Positions 1-10,200 are shown, counted from the first letter of the stretch. The stretch is 64,000 nt of DNA from Bradyrhizobium elkanii WSM2783 (GCF_000472865.1 NZ_AXAP01000015.1:1-64000), one strand, 5' to 3'. Notes: generated from the sequence alone by a model not told the origin. Made by a program: numbers and translations.

Positions 1-300
1 CTTCGTGCTCTCCTCGGTGACCGGGCTTTCTTGCCACCGTCGCCCTTAGGGATGTTTCCATCCCTTAAGGACTTAGCGCCAGCGTCGGGGCGCCAGGACC
101 ACACGACTTCGCCGTCCGCGAACAACCGCGCTCGTCTTTCGCGAGCCGTCGCGTCCACCGCATCTCACCGCGCGTTCGTGACGTTGCGCAACGCCCCTCT
201 CATCGGGTGAGACGCGCGGAGTTAAATCACTGATTTGCCCGATGACGGAAGCGGAATGTTTTTCGCGCGAAGACTGGACGGGCCAAATCATGTTGTAATC
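1..300. repeat. Intergenic sequence resembling dispersed Bradyrhizobium repeats
   Basis: No gene is supported here; the open frames have no ribosome-binding site and no recognisable protein. The stretch at about 100-220, including the cgcgcgttcgtgacgttgcg segment and the regions around it, resembles non-coding sequence I recall as repeated between genes in Bradyrhizobium genomes. That recollection is not checked by a search. Confidence 0.35.
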
Positions 301-314
301 GCAGGCGAATTTTT

Positions 315-450
315 CTCCTCGTCATTCCGGGGCGTCCGAAGGACGAGCCCGGAATCCATTTCTCCACCTGCGCCCGCCGTCCGACGGATTCTCTGATGTG
401 CATTCCACATCATAGCTCGCGACTTTGTCGCGCCCCGGAATGACGAGGAG
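315..450. repeat. Large palindromic intergenic element (19-bp perfect arms)
   Basis: The arms at 315-333 and 432-450 are perfect reverse complements and contain CGTCATTCCGGGGC. The interior (about 98 nt) has further self-complementary stretches such as tgtgcattccacatca. Elements built on CGTCATTCCGGGGC are widespread between genes in Bradyrhizobium and Rhodopseudomonas (established knowledge, from memory). RNA from either strand would fold into a long hairpin. It lies about 95 bp before the DMT exporter gene. Confidence 0.7.
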
Positions 451-543
451 GAGAGAATTCGCGCTACCACGCGTTTTGATGCGCCCGGCAGCCTTGCATG
501 GCCGTGGGTTGATCCGCTGTGGCGGCTGCCGTAAGCGTCGGCG

Positions 544-1464
544 ATGACCAAGCCGACCATCGGCCCCGATGCTTCAATCCAAAAATCGGATGCGAAACCA
601 GCCCTGCTTGGGGTCGCCTGCGGCCTTGGCGCAGCGTTGTGCTGGGCGCTCGGCTTCGTCTCGACACGGCACGGGCTGAAAGTCGGATTCACGCCCGCGG
701 ACCTGCTGATGCATCGCTACGTGTGGTCGGGCATCGCGTTCCTGCCGCTCGTGCTTCGCGCCGGACTAGGCAATCTCTGCGGCATCGGATGGGGTCGTGG
801 ACTGGTGCTGATGGTGCTCGGCGGACCCGTGATGTCGATCATCAGCTATACCGGCTTCCTGTTCGTGCCGTTGGGGCATGGCAGCCTCATCCAGCCTTCC
901 TGCGCGACGCTCGGCGGCCTGTTTCTCGCCGCCGCTTTGCTGAAGGAGCGGGTTTCGTTTTCGCGGGTGTTCGGTGCGGTCGTCATCGTCGGCGGCCTTG
1001 CCGTGATCGGGGCTGAATCGATCGGCCATATCGGGCCCCACGGCGTGCTGGGCGACCTGATCTTCGTCCTGACGGGATTGATGTTTGCGGTCTTCGGTGC
1101 GCTGCTGCGCCATTGGCGCGTCTCCGCCTTCTCCGCGGCCACCGTCATCAGCGTGCTGTCGCTCTTGCTCCTGCCGGTCTATGCGGCATCCGGCGGGCTC
1201 GGCCGCGTGGCGGCGCTGGGCCTCGGCGAAAACGCGCTGCAGGCCCTGGGGCAGGGGATCCTGGCCGGTCCCGCGGCGCTGTATCTGTTCGCATTTTCGG
1301 TCCAGCTCCTCGGCGTCGCCCGCGCCGCGGTCTTCCCGGCGATGGTGCCGGCACTGACCCTGCTCGTCGGCTGGCTCCTGCTCGGCGAGCCCCCGACGGC
1401 GCTGCAGGCGACGGGGCTGGTCCTGGTGCTGTCCGGATTCTATCTGGCGCAACGCCAGCGGTAG
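544..1464 (+). CDS. DMT-superfamily (EamA) transporter
   Basis: A 306-residue, strongly hydrophobic inner-membrane protein with about ten predicted transmembrane segments arranged as two EamA repeats (roughly residues 20-150 and 165-305). Family-typical features are the early AALCWALGFVSTRHGL segment and the C-terminal LLLGEPPTALQATGLVLVLSG motif. EamA proteins usually export or exchange small metabolites; the substrate cannot be read from sequence. The gene stands alone, and a palindromic repeat follows it. The start at 544 has no strong Shine-Dalgarno sequence but fits the family N-terminus. Confidence 0.85.
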   Translation: MTKPTIGPDASIQKSDAKPALLGVACGLGAALCWALGFVSTRHGLKVGFTPADLLMHRYVWSGIAFLPLVLRAGLGNLCGIGWGRGLVLMVLGGPVMSIISYTGFLFVPLGHGSLIQPSCATLGGLFLAAALLKERVSFSRVFGAVVIVGGLAVIGAESIGHIGPHGVLGDLIFVLTGLMFAVFGALLRHWRVSAFSAATVISVLSLLLLPVYAASGGLGRVAALGLGENALQALGQGILAGPAALYLFAFSVQLLGVARAAVFPAMVPALTLLVGWLLLGEPPTALQATGLVLVLSGFYLAQRQR

Positions 1465-1494
1465 AGGATCATCCGGTAGTTCGGCGACAGCGCG

Positions 1495-1573
1495 TAGGAT
1501 GGGTGGAGCGAAGCGAAACCTATCATCGTCACGGATCGCAGTTGATGGGTATCGCTTCGCTCCACCCATCCTA
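1495..1573. repeat. Palindromic GTAGGATGGGTGGAGCGAAGCG-type repeat
   Basis: Arms of 22 bp at 1495-1516 and 1552-1573 are perfect reverse complements; the outer sequence is TAGGATGGGTGGAGCGAAGC. The loop of about 35 nt carries a further cctatcatc/gatgggta complementarity. Repeats with this GGATGGGTGGAGCGAAGCG core are common between genes in Bradyrhizobium (from memory). Its position just after the EamA gene suggests it may act as a bidirectional 3'-end hairpin. Confidence 0.7.
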
Positions 1574-1763
1574 AGGGCTGTTACGGGTAGACCGGACATC
1601 GTCGAGAGGTGGCCAAACCGACATAGATGACCCTTGACAGACTGGACCGCGAGCGTTGGGCAACCTTTGACCGAAGGCAGGCGCGGTTTTTGAGGCCCGA
1701 TCGTTCTAGTTTTTTGTGTTGAAAGAAAGTGTCAGCACATTGCTTTAGCGCGCAACTTCTGCC

Positions 1764-2975
1764 GTGTTGTATGGTGCCACTACCACCCAAGCTAGTAAAT
1801 TTGAACTCGGGGACAACATGGCGGTCAAAAATCTCCCTCTTGGGTTACTTGAGGTTAATCGAGCCAACGACCGACACGGCGAACTTGAAAACGAGACTGC
1901 TGCAATCGCTTGGTTGTTCGCAGAGCGTGAGCAGCACATGCGTAATCTCACAAAGGATATCGTCAATTGCGGCGAGATCTACGAGATGCCGCTTGTCTCC
2001 CCGGAGAAGAGCAAATTCATCGTATTCGATGGCAACAGGCGCGTAACTTGCCTAAAGCTCCTCGAAAATCCGCGCCGAGCACCAACGACTGAGCTTCAGA
2101 TGTTCTTTCGGGAGCAACGGGCGCTTTGGAACGGAGCCTTTCCTGAGAACGTTCAGTGCCAAATTGAAGCTGACCGAGATCGTATCGATGAAATTCTTTA
2201 CCGACGGCACACTGGCACTCAGAGCGGTGTGGGCCAGAGCACGTGGGACGACAGGATGAAAGCGATCTTCGTCGCTCGCACGGGCAAAGGTACTGGCCCG
2301 AGCGTTGCCGACGAGATCGAGAAACGCTTGATGAATGCACATTTGCTCCCGGCTCGCGGTAAGATTCCTCGCTCCACGCTTAATCGACTACTCTCAGCAG
2401 AGCCGTTTAGAAATCGAGTCGGTTTCACCATGACGGGAGGCCGGTTTGAATTCACACACGACGAAACTGTATCGCTCGCAGCACTAGCTCGGATCGCAGG
2501 GGATTTATCGCGCCGCGAAATCGTGTTGGGAGACATTTGGGATGTAGATGGAAAGGAAAGCTACCTCAATCAACTTGAGAAAGAAGGTGTTCTTCCGAAC
2601 CAGTCTCATCTAGTCAAGCAGAATGACGGCGCAACGACCAAGTCAAAAGCCGCTAGGGCGAAACCATCAGCTAAGGCCACTCCGACAGCCCGCAAAACGC
2701 TCATTCCTCAAAAGAACTTTGGTCTGAGCTGGCCCGGGCGCCTTCAACGACACCATCAAATATGGGAAGAACTTCAGTTCTATCTTGAACTGAAGAAGCA
2801 TCCCAACGCAATTTCAGTACTGCTGCGAGTTTTGATCGAATTGTCGCTGGAGAACTATATCGGGGCCGAAAACGTTGCAGTTCACGAAAATGATAAGCTC
2901 GCGAATCGCTTAGAGAAAGTCGGCCACCATCTCGAAGCTGCTGGCAAAATCGATAACAAGCAGATGACGTCATAG
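1764..2975 (+). CDS. ParB/Srx-fold nuclease-like protein, possibly C-terminally truncated
   Basis: 403 residues. The N-terminal 110 residues look like a ParB-type nuclease fold: LLEVNRANDRHGE, then a helical stretch, then VFDGNRRVTCLKLL, matching the family's GxRR signature with GNRR. The rest is helical with a basic A/K/P linker at about residues 285-310 and a C-terminal helical domain ending NDKLANRLEKVGHHLEAAGK. The stop comes abruptly after KIDNKQMTS; related proteins, as I recall, run on for 30-60 residues. The start is uncertain: GTG at 1764 keeps the TTQASKFELGDN segment, while ATG at 1818 is the alternative. Base composition is lower in GC than the neighbours, which suggests transfer. 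Role unknown, possibly defence or plasmid-type biology. Confidence 0.6.
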   Translation: MLYGATTTQASKFELGDNMAVKNLPLGLLEVNRANDRHGELENETAAIAWLFAEREQHMRNLTKDIVNCGEIYEMPLVSPEKSKFIVFDGNRRVTCLKLLENPRRAPTTELQMFFREQRALWNGAFPENVQCQIEADRDRIDEILYRRHTGTQSGVGQSTWDDRMKAIFVARTGKGTGPSVADEIEKRLMNAHLLPARGKIPRSTLNRLLSAEPFRNRVGFTMTGGRFEFTHDETVSLAALARIAGDLSRREIVLGDIWDVDGKESYLNQLEKEGVLPNQSHLVKQNDGATTKSKAARAKPSAKATPTARKTLIPQKNFGLSWPGRLQRHHQIWEELQFYLELKKHPNAISVLLRVLIELSLENYIGAENVAVHENDKLANRLEKVGHHLEAAGKIDNKQMTS

Positions 2976-3316
2976 GCATATTTGCAGTCAGCGTGCTTTG
3001 AGAGATCTTCGTAATTGTCGAAGTGCATACCTACGATGGACAGGTCATATATGCGCCCGACGAACTCGTGATTATCGGAAGGAAGAATATACTGCTTGAG
3101 AAATCTTGTGGCCACGCGGGTTACTTTCAGATCTGTATCCGTCTCGTTGCCGTTCGTCGGAACGTCGAACGTGCCATCTTGGTAAGTGCCGCTGATGGCA
3201 GCCCCTGGCCCAGGTCTGAATATGGCCCATAGCTTAGGGCCTTTCGTCCATCCGGACGTCGGCTCGTCAGCGTAGAGCGGATATAGTTCGGATCGATCGC
3301 CATTGTCCCGACCCAT
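2882..3316 (-). CDS. Hypothetical protein, convergent with the ParB-like gene
   Basis: An unrecognised 144-residue frame. Its central part (about residues 10-110, with segments such as ELYPLYADEPTSGW and FLKQYILPSDNHEF) has normal protein-like composition, while its last 30 residues lie antisense to the end of the ParB-like gene and look accidental. The ATG at 3316 keeps the start just downstream of the nrdJ terminator. No Shine-Dalgarno sequence is obvious. It could be a gene remnant cut at about position 2975, or a chance frame. Confidence 0.35.
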   Translation of the reverse strand: MGRDNGDRSELYPLYADEPTSGWTKGPKLWAIFRPGPGAAISGTYQDGTFDVPTNGNETDTDLKVTRVATRFLKQYILPSDNHEFVGRIYDLSIVGMHFDNYEDLSKHADCKYAYDVICLLSILPAASRWWPTFSKRFASLSFS

Positions 3317-3331
3317 CGACTTCCGAAATGA

Positions 3332-3359
3332 AAAGCCCCGCCGTTGCTGGCGGGGCTTT
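3332..3359. terminator. Bidirectional hairpin terminator, serves nrdJ
   Basis: An 11-bp perfect stem (AAAGCCCCGCC / GGCGGGGCTTT) with a 6-nt loop. Read on the minus strand it is followed by TTTTC, so it fits as the factor-independent terminator of nrdJ, whose stop is 119 nt upstream at 3478. Confidence 0.75.
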
Positions 3360-3477
3360 GTGCGTTTCAGGCTAGGGGGCCTGCTTTGCCGCCATTGGGG
3401 AACAAACTTATAGGGAACCAACTTTGCAACGGCTGCAATGGCCAATAAGGTCTGAACTGCATAGGATCATTGCGCGA

Positions 3478-6400
3478 TCACGAACACCCGGTCGTACTTC
3501 CGCACGTATCGCACTTCATGCACGTGCCGTTCCGCACCAGCGTGAAGTTGCCGCACTCCGAGCACATCTCGCCTTCGTAGCCCTTGGCTTTCGCTTCCGC
3601 TCGGCGTTCGGCCTTCGTCGGAGCAACCGCAGCGGCGGTGCCGGCCTTGCTCCAGTGCCCGACCTTCTCCGCAGGCGAGAGGTCGTGCTCCGTCTCCTGC
3701 TTCAGCGCGACTGCGCCTTCGATGGTGTCGGAGACGCGGGATGCGCCTTGCGAGGAGAGGGCGGTGACGCGGGAGCCGCCGGCGGGAGCGTTGTCGGCGT
3801 TTTGGCTGACCGCGGTCGAGCCGCCGCGCATGACGACGAGGTTGTCGGTGCGCGAGCGGGTGAGGCCGCGTGACAGGTACTTCGTCGCCTGGTGTTGCGG
3901 CCCCTCAGGCTCCTTGCCTTCCTCGACGCCCTTGCCGAGCGCGTCGAAGCCGCTCTCGGTGGGATCGACATGGGCGAGGTCGAAGCGGGCGAGATAGCTC
4001 ACCGCGAGCTCGCGGAAGACATAGTCGAGGATCGAGGTCGCATACTTGATGGAGTCGTTGCCCTGCACCGGGCCCGCGGGCTCGAAGCGGGTGAAGGTGA
4101 AGGCGTCGACATATTCATCGAGCGGCACGCCGTATTGCAGGCCGAGCGAGACCGCGATCGCGAAGTTGTTGATGAAGGAGCGGAGCGCGGCGCCTTCCTT
4201 GTGCATGTCGATGAAGATCTCGCCGAGGCGGCCGTCGTCATATTCGCCGGTGCGCAAGTAGACCTTGTGGCCGCCGACCACCGCCTTCTGGGTGTAGCCC
4301 TTGCGGCGATCCGGCATCTTCTCGCGCTCGCGCATCACCACGATGCGCTCGACCAGCTTCTCGACGATCTTCTCGGAGACCTGCGCGGCACGTGCGGCCA
4401 TCGGCTTCTCGTACAGCGCCTCCACCGCATCGTCCTCGTCCTCATCATCAGAGATGAGCTGCGAGTTGAGCGGCTGCGACAGTTTCGAGCCGTCGCGGTA
4501 GAGCGCGTTGGCCTTCAGCGCCAGCTTCCAGGACAACAGGTAGGCGGACTTGCAGTCCTCCACCGTGGCGTCGTTCGGCATGTTGATGGTCTTGGAGATC
4601 GCGCCCGAGATGAACGGCTGCGCGGCCGCCATCATGCGGATGTGGCTCTCGACCGAGAGATAGCGCTTGCCGATCTTGCCGCAGGGGTTGGCGCAGTCGA
4701 ACACCGGATAGTGTTCGGCCTTCAGATGCGGGGCGCCTTCCACCGTCATCGCGCCGCAGATGTGCACGTTGGCCGCCTCGATCTCGCGCTTGGAGAAGCC
4801 GATGGCCGACAGCAGGTCGAAGCCGGGGGCGGCGATCGCCTCCGCGCCGATGCCGAGTGTGTCGCGGATGAAGTCCTCGCCGAAGGTCCACTTGTTGAAG
4901 GCGAACTTGATGTCGAACGCGGTTGGCAGCGCCTTCTCGACCTTGGCAATCGCCTCGTCGGTGAAGCCTTTTGCCTTCAGCGTGGAGGCATTGATGCCCG
5001 GCGCGTTGGACAGCGAGCCGTGGCCGACAGCGTAAGCCTCGATTTCCGCGATCTCGCTCTCGCGATAGCCGAGCGCGCGCAAGGCTTCCGGCACCGCCTG
5101 GTTGATGATCTTGAAATAGCCGCCGCCGGCGAGCTTCTTGAACTTCACCAGCGCGAAGTCGGGCTCGATGCCGGTGGTGTCGCAATCCATCACCAGGCCG
5201 ATGGTGCCGGTCGGCGCCACCACGGTGGTCTGGGCGTTGCGATAGCCATGCTGCTCGCCGAGTGCGAGCGCATCGTCCCAGGCCCTGGTCGCATGCGTGA
5301 CGATGTCGGCTTGCGGGCAGGAGGCGTGGTCGAGGGGCACCGGGTTGACCGCGAGCGCCTCATAGCCGGCCGCGTTGCCGTGCGCGGCGCGGCGGTGGTT
5401 GCGGATCACCCGCAGCATGTGGGCCGCGTTCTTCTTGTAGCCGGGGAAGGTGCCGAGCTCGGCCGCGATCTCGGCCGAGGTCTTGTAGGCGATGCCGGTC
5501 ATTACGGCGGTCAGCGCGCCGCAGAGCGCGCGGCCTTCCTTGCTGTCATAGGGCAGGCCCATGGTCATCAGAAGGCCGCCGATATTGGCGAAGCCGAGGC
5601 CGAGCGTGCGGAATTCGTAGGAGAGCTCCGCGATCGCCTTCGAGGGGAATTGCGCCATCAGCACGGAAATCTCGAGCACGATGGTCCAGAGCCGGCACAG
5701 ATGCTCGTAGGATTCGATGTCGAAGCGCTTGGTGGTGGTGCTGTAGAAGGTGAGGAGGTTCGCGGACGCGAGGTTGCAGGCGGTATCGTCCAGGAACATG
5801 TATTCCGAGCACGGATTGGACGCACGGATGTCGCCGGACGCCTTGCAGGTGTGCCAGTCGTTCATCGTGGTGTTGAAGTGCAGGCCCGGATCGGCCGAGG
5901 CCCAGGCGGCGTAGCCGATCTTCTCCCAGAGATCGCGCGCCTTCAGCGTCTTCGTCACCTTCCTGTTGGTGCGGGCGATCAGGTTCCAGTCGCCGTCGGT
6001 CTCGACCGCGCGCAGGAAGTCATCCTTCAGCGATACCGAGTTGTTGGAGTTCTGGCCGGAGACGGTGAGATAGGCCTCCGAATCCCAGTCGGTGTCGTAA
6101 ACGTCGAACTGGATGTCCTTGTAGCCTTGCTTGGCGAACTGGATCACCCGCTTGATGTAGTTGTCGGGCACCATCGCGCGGCGCGCGAGCTTGATCTCGC
6201 GGCGCAGGGCAGGGTTCTTCTCGGGATCGAAGCAGTCGTCGCCCGAGCCTTCGCAGTTGACGCAGGCCTTCAGCACCGCCTTCAGGTGCTTCTGGTTGAT
6301 CTTGGAGCCGGTGACGAGGGCGGCGACCTTCTGCTCCTCCTTCACCTTCCAGTCGATATAGGTCTCGATATCGGGGTGATCGATGTCGACCACGACCATC

Positions 6401-7236
6401 TTGGCCGCGCGGCGCGTGGTGCCGCCGGACTTGATCGCGCCGGCGGCGCGGTCGCCGATCTTGAGGAAGCTCATCAGACCCGACGAGCGGCCGCCGCCGG
6501 ACAGCTTCTCGCCTTCGCCGCGCAGGCGCGAGAAGTTCGAGCCGGTGCCGGAGCCGTATTTGAACAGGCGCGCCTCGCGCACCCAGAGGTCCATGATGCC
6601 GCCGTCGTTGACGAGATCGTCCTCGATGCCCTGGATGAAGCAGGCGTGCGGCTGCGGGTGCTCGTAAGCCGATTTGGACTTGGTCAGCTTGCCGGTCTTG
6701 TAGTCGACGTAATAGTGGCCCTGGCCGGGGCCATCGATGCCATAGGCCCAGTGCAGGCCGGTGTTGAACCATTGCGGCGAGTTCGGCGCCACCATCTGCT
6801 TGGCGAGCTGGTAGCGGATCTCGTCGAAGAAGGCCTGCGCGTCTTCATCCGAGGAGAAGTAGCCGCCTTTCCAGCCCCAATAGGTCCAGCAGCCGGCGAG
6901 GCGATCGAACACCTGCTTGGCCGAGGTCTCGCCGACATAGCGCTCGCTGTCAGGCAACAGCGCCAGCGCCTCGGTGTCGGGCACCGAGCGCCACAGCCAG
7001 GAGGGGACAGTCTCCTCCTCGACCTTCTTCAGGCGCGCAGCGACGCCGGCTTTACGGAAATATTTCTGGGCGAGCACGTCGGAGGCGACCTGCGACCAGA
7101 ACTCGGGCACCTCGACATTTTCCGCACGGAACACGATGGAGCCATCGGGATTGCGGATCTCAGACGTGGTCAGCCTGAAATTGATCCCGGCGTAAGGAGA
7201 TTGTCCCGCAGTGGTGTTGCGCCGTTCGATATGCAT
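3478..7236 (-). CDS. nrdJ: Vitamin B12-dependent (class II) ribonucleotide reductase
   Basis: Adenosylcobalamin-dependent reduction of ribonucleotides to deoxyribonucleotides in the cytoplasm; oxygen-independent radical generation. The product is 1252 residues, the usual size for the alphaproteobacterial enzyme. Landmarks are the active-site N-P-C-S-E motif (N474, C476, E478), the [21 protein letters not shown] loop region, and a C-terminal zinc-ribbon-like tail with paired CxxC motifs ending in GCS that probably carries the re-reduction cysteines. The ATG at 7236 ([12 protein letters not shown]) is preferred; the frame is open for 64 more codons upstream, but these are low-complexity leader sequence. 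The gene is monocistronic, with a long leader and a strong terminator. Confidence 0.95.
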   Translation of the reverse strand: MHIERRNTTAGQSPYAGINFRLTTSEIRNPDGSIVFRAENVEVPEFWSQVASDVLAQKYFRKAGVAARLKKVEEETVPSWLWRSVPDTEALALLPDSERYVGETSAKQVFDRLAGCWTYWGWKGGYFSSDEDAQAFFDEIRYQLAKQMVAPNSPQWFNTGLHWAYGIDGPGQGHYYVDYKTGKLTKSKSAYEHPQPHACFIQGIEDDLVNDGGIMDLWVREARLFKYGSGTGSNFSRLRGEGEKLSGGGRSSGLMSFLKIGDRAAGAIKSGGTTRRAAKMVVVDIDHPDIETYIDWKVKEEQKVAALVTGSKINQKHLKAVLKACVNCEGSGDDCFDPEKNPALRREIKLARRAMVPDNYIKRVIQFAKQGYKDIQFDVYDTDWDSEAYLTVSGQNSNNSVSLKDDFLRAVETDGDWNLIARTNRKVTKTLKARDLWEKIGYAAWASADPGLHFNTTMNDWHTCKASGDIRASNPCSEYMFLDDTACNLASANLLTFYSTTTKRFDIESYEHLCRLWTIVLEISVLMAQFPSKAIAELSYEFRTLGLGFANIGGLLMTMGLPYDSKEGRALCGALTAVMTGIAYKTSAEIAAELGTFPGYKKNAAHMLRVIRNHRRAAHGNAAGYEALAVNPVPLDHASCPQADIVTHATRAWDDALALGEQHGYRNAQTTVVAPTGTIGLVMDCDTTGIEPDFALVKFKKLAGGGYFKIINQAVPEALRALGYRESEIAEIEAYAVGHGSLSNAPGINASTLKAKGFTDEAIAKVEKALPTAFDIKFAFNKWTFGEDFIRDTLGIGAEAIAAPGFDLLSAIGFSKREIEAANVHICGAMTVEGAPHLKAEHYPVFDCANPCGKIGKRYLSVESHIRMMAAAQPFISGAISKTINMPNDATVEDCKSAYLLSWKLALKANALYRDGSKLSQPLNSQLISDDEDEDDAVEALYEKPMAARAAQVSEKIVEKLVERIVVMREREKMPDRRKGYTQKAVVGGHKVYLRTGEYDDGRLGEIFIDMHKEGAALRSFINNFAIAVSLGLQYGVPLDEYVDAFTFTRFEPAGPVQGNDSIKYATSILDYVFRELAVSYLARFDLAHVDPTESGFDALGKGVEEGKEPEGPQHQATKYLSRGLTRSRTDNLVVMRGGSTAVSQNADNAPAGGSRVTALSSQGASRVSDTIEGAVALKQETEHDLSPAEKVGHWSKAGTAAAVAPTKAERRAEAKAKGYEGEMCSECGNFTLVRNGTCMKCDTCGSTTGCS

Positions 7237-8033
7237 GCGTCGTGCCCCGTCTTCTGCCCGGCCCCCATTGCCGCAGGGGTGATCCGGAAATGTTGTTCCT
7301 AGAGCGAGTCCCTGGTCCCATCCTTCCGTCCAAAGGGTGGGGGGGCCAGAGCCCCGCAAGCTCAGCCGGTGGACCGGCCTGTTTCTCTCGATCGCCGGTA
7401 TCGGCTGGCACCGATCCGGCGACGGCACGTCCCTGACCGGCCCAGGCGGACCGTTCGGGTCATGCGTTCAACGCCTCAAAACTCGTAACGCGACAGGTCA
7501 CCAATGGGCCTTTTCCGACCCGTTATTGGCGTCCCAAAATGCCCGGGAAATTCCGGGAGGAATTTCCGAAATTGCGGGCAGCAAAGCCCTTCACCCGCAG
7601 CCTGTTCGGCTGACGGAGTGGTCGTTCTGGACCCTTTTGGGAGCGACCGGCGGGGACCCGAAACACACTCGCGCCGAACAAAATGAAAGCTAGGCCAAGT
7701 CCGTGACGCCCGTCAAGGATTAGTACGAGTTCCTGAATCAAATACTAAATATGGTGGAAAAGGGAGGATAACAGGGGCCGTGCCGCGCCTGTGACCCGGC
7801 CAAGTATCAGTGAGTCCTGAAGGATTCCCAAGAGAAAAAAATCTCATGTCGGCTGTGGAACAACGGCTTCGCCCGCTTTTCACAGGGCAGGTATTTTTGG
7901 CGTCTGACGGATTGAATTCCGAAGACTCACGTGAGCTTACGGGGAAGTTACGGACAGGTATGCTGGCGGGCGCGTGGTCGGCCGCCCAAATCGAAGGCAT
8001 GGTCGCCGCCGATTCCATTCCCTGCCGGGCTTC
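7237..8033. other. Long nrdJ leader / intergenic region
   Basis: About 800 bp without a supportable gene. On the nrdJ strand it contains several GC-rich complementary segments (for example ggccggtccaccggctgagc around 7360-7380), so a structured leader is possible. I looked for a cobalamin-riboswitch B12 box and did not find a convincing one. The right part (about 7740-7990) holds the region upstream of the rightward EamA gene; no promoter there is convincing. Confidence 0.4.
7687..7716 (-). promoter_or_regulatory. Candidate sigma-70 promoter for nrdJ
   Basis: On the minus strand TTGACG (7716-7711) is followed after 18 bp by TAGCTT (7692-7687). The -35 is good and the -10 weak, as is usual in alphaproteobacteria. 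It would give a leader of about 450 nt. Confidence 0.35.
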
Positions 8034-8930
8034 ATGACAGAATCAAAACCGAGCGCGCGCGGCCGACTAGCGCCTGCGGGCTTCCTGTTCCTCGCCGTCA
8101 CGTCGGTGGGCTGGGGCTTCAACTGGCCGGTGACGAAGTACCTGCTAAGCGAGCTGCCGCCGCTGACGCTGCGCGGCTCGACCGGTGTGATTGGGGCTGT
8201 GCTGCTGGCTCTGCTCGCGGTCGTTCGCGGGCAGAGCCTGTGGGTCGGGCGCGAGATGTGGCTGCGCTTGATGCTGGCGTCGCTACTGAACGTCACCGGC
8301 TGGATGGTGCTGATGGGCCTCGCACTGCTCTGGCTGCCGGCCAGCGAAGCCGCGCTGATCGCCTACACCATGCCGGTGTGGGCCTCGCTATTGGCCTGGC
8401 CGGTGCTCGGCGAACGGCCGACGCTGCTGCGCACGATCGCGCTGGTGATGGCGTTCGCCGGGCTCGCCGCCATCATGGGCGGCAACGGAATTGCCGCGAG
8501 CCGCGAAAAGCTGCCGGGGATCATCATGGCGATCACCGGCGCCTTCGGCTTTGCGCTCGGCACGGTGCTCGCGAAAAAGCTGCCGTTGAAGATGACACCG
8601 ATCCCGGCGGCGGCCTGGCAGATCGGGCTCGGCTGCCTGCCGGTGGCCGTGGCCGGTCTTCTCGTCGAGACCTCGCATTTCGATCGCGTGACGACGCTCG
8701 GCTGGTGGCTGCTCGTCTATTCGATCCTGATCCAGTTCTGCATCGCCTATGTGAGCTGGTTCGCCGCGCTCAGGCGGTTGCCGGCCTCGATCGCGGCGAT
8801 CGGCACCATGGCGGTGCCCGTGATCGGCGTGGTGGCGTCCGCCATCGCGCTGGGCGAGCCGCTCGGGCCGACGCAGGTCGCAGCGCTCATCTTCACGCTC
8901 GCCGCCGTCGTGCTGGCCACGCGATCGTAG
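8034..8930 (+). CDS. DMT-superfamily (EamA) transporter
   Basis: A 298-residue inner-membrane protein with about ten hydrophobic segments in two EamA repeats. Typical motifs are VTSVGWGFNWPVTKYLL near the N-terminus, SEAALIAYTMPVWASLLAWPVLGERPT at the end of the first repeat (split here by family convention), and ALGEPLGPTQVAALIFTLAAV at the end of the second. The ATG at 8034 (MTESKPSARG) is preferred over an in-frame upstream GTG. It is only distantly similar to the first exporter in the window. Substrate unknown; probable metabolite efflux. Confidence 0.85.
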   Translation: MTESKPSARGRLAPAGFLFLAVTSVGWGFNWPVTKYLLSELPPLTLRGSTGVIGAVLLALLAVVRGQSLWVGREMWLRLMLASLLNVTGWMVLMGLALLWLPASEAALIAYTMPVWASLLAWPVLGERPTLLRTIALVMAFAGLAAIMGGNGIAASREKLPGIIMAITGAFGFALGTVLAKKLPLKMTPIPAAAWQIGLGCLPVAVAGLLVETSHFDRVTTLGWWLLVYSILIQFCIAYVSWFAALRRLPASIAAIGTMAVPVIGVVASAIALGEPLGPTQVAALIFTLAAVVLATRS

Positions 8931-8950
8931 CTGATCGACCCCTTGTGTCG

Positions 8951-9355
8951 TTACTTCAAAGCGCGCGTCGATGCCGCTGATTGACCGAGGCATTCGTTGA
9001 CGGTGGTGATCAGCGCCTCCGGCGTGAAAGGCTTGCGCAGGCAGCGCGCGGCGCCGAGCTCCAGGGTCATGCGCAGGAAATCCGGCGCACGCTCGGCGTT
9101 GGCGAAGGCGTAGCCGGACATCGCGACGATCGGGATCTCGGGCGCGCGCTCGTGAAAGATCCGGATCGATTCGAAGCCGCTCATATGCGGCATGAAGACA
9201 TCGATCAGCATCACGTCGAAGCTTCGATCCTCGAGCGCGACCATCCCGGCTTCGCCGCCGTCGGCGACGGTGACGTCAAACCCCTTGCGCTTCAGACAGA
9301 CCTCGATGGCGGCGCACACCATGGGGTCATCATCGACCACGAGAACGCGCGGCAC
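8951..9355 (-). CDS. Stand-alone response-regulator receiver (CheY-like)
   Basis: A 134-residue single REC domain with no output domain. The acidic pocket is D8-D9-D10, the phospho-acceptor D52 (VMLIDVFMPHMSG), the switch Ser S80 (VAMSGYA) and the conserved K108 (CLRKPF). It should accept phosphate from a histidine kinase and act by protein contact. The gene is convergent with the EamA exporter (21 bp between stops), and no cognate kinase is nearby, so the partner is elsewhere. Confidence 0.88.
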   Translation of the reverse strand: MPRVLVVDDDPMVCAAIEVCLKRKGFDVTVADGGEAGMVALEDRSFDVMLIDVFMPHMSGFESIRIFHERAPEIPIVAMSGYAFANAERAPDFLRMTLELGAARCLRKPFTPEALITTVNECLGQSAASTRALK

Positions 9356-9496
9356 GATGGATCCTCTTGTTGCGATGATATCTGCATATGCCGACCCGCA
9401 CGGCCGACTGTTTGATTAAGGCGGAAGCGCGATAGCACGTCTGCAAGATGCCGTGCATATGAGATTCGCTTACAGCCGAATTTATCTTCTCAACAA

Positions 9497-9520
9497 AAAG
9501 GGCGGCTTTCGCCGCCCTTT
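9497..9520. terminator. Hairpin terminator of the BA14K-family gene
   Basis: A 10-bp perfect stem AAAGGGCGGC / GCCGCCCTTT with a 4-nt loop, T-rich on both sides. It lies 24 nt beyond the stop of the minus-strand BA14K gene and also faces upstream of the response regulator. Confidence 0.75.
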
Positions 9521-9543
9521 TTCACGCGAAAGGAATCAGCCGG

Positions 9544-10200
9544 TCAGGGGCAGGGATGACGCTGACCGTCATAACCGAGATAGGTTCCCGACGCCGGGTC
9601 ATAGGACTTGTAGCGCTGCTGGCAGTAAGCGACGTCACCGCCGCCAGGCGCGACCGCAACCGCGGCGCTGTCATCGTAATAGCCGTCGTCGTAGTAGCTC
9701 GGTGCGTATCCATAGCCGCCATAATAGTCGTCGTAATAGGCGCTCGACGCGAGGGCGCCGCCGATCACGGCACCTGCAGCAATACCAGGCCAGACTCCGT
9801 AGCCGCGGTGACCATAGCCGCCGCGCCAGCCGGGCCGATACGCACCGCTCCACCCGGGCCGGCCACCACTCCAGCGAGGATTAGCAACCGCGCCGCCGCG
9901 GAAGGCGGGAGCGCCCGCGAACTTGGTGCCAAGGCCGGCTCCGCCGCCGGCAAAGCTGCCGCCTCGGAAGCCACCGCCGCCGCCGCCGCCGGCAAAGGCG
10001 CCGCCCCGGAAGCCGCCGCCTCCACCGGCAAAGCCGCCGCCGCGGAATCCACCTCCACCGCCTCCAATGGCCGCTCCGCCGCCGCCGACCCGCCCGGCCG
10101 AGAACTTGGTACCCTGCGCAAAGCCTTCGCTCGGCACCACGAGCGGCAGCACCAGCGCGAGCGCCGCGGCGGTGCCTAAAATCTTGAGATTGATCATCAT
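9544..10200 (-). CDS. Secreted glycine-rich BA14K-family protein
   Basis: 218 residues. An N-terminal signal peptide (MMINLKILGTAAALALVLPLV, cleavage near FAQG) is followed by a low-complexity Gly/Phe/Arg/Ala region (about residues 45-115, repeated GGFRGGxFAGGG units). Then comes a Tyr/Gly-rich stretch with a glycine-zipper-like hydrophobic segment (GIAAGAVIGGAL), and a C-terminal BA14K-like motif, YCQQRYKSYDPASGTYLGY ending HPCP. BA14K proteins are known from Brucella and relatives as exported immunoreactive, lectin-like proteins; the role here is inferred to be in the cell envelope. The ATG at 10200 follows a GGAG ribosome site. The frame is open further upstream without support. Confidence 0.8.
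   Translation of the reverse strand: MMINLKILGTAAALALVLPLVVPSEGFAQGTKFSAGRVGGGGAAIGGGGGGFRGGGFAGGGGGFRGGAFAGGGGGGGFRGGSFAGGGAGLGTKFAGAPAFRGGAVANPRWSGGRPGWSGAYRPGWRGGYGHRGYGVWPGIAAGAVIGGALASSAYYDDYYGGYGYAPSYYDDGYYDDSAAVAVAPGGGDVAYCQQRYKSYDPASGTYLGYDGQRHPCP

Noticed and set aside
3892..7302. A 1136-residue open frame antisense to nrdJ
   Set aside because: It mirrors the high-GC codon pattern of nrdJ, is rich in Ala/Arg/Gly/Asp/Val, and has no domain; nrdJ is certain.
7237..7800. Cobalamin riboswitch before nrdJ
   Set aside because: The leader is long and structured, but I could not find the B12 box or the surrounding conserved core; a covariance search would decide.
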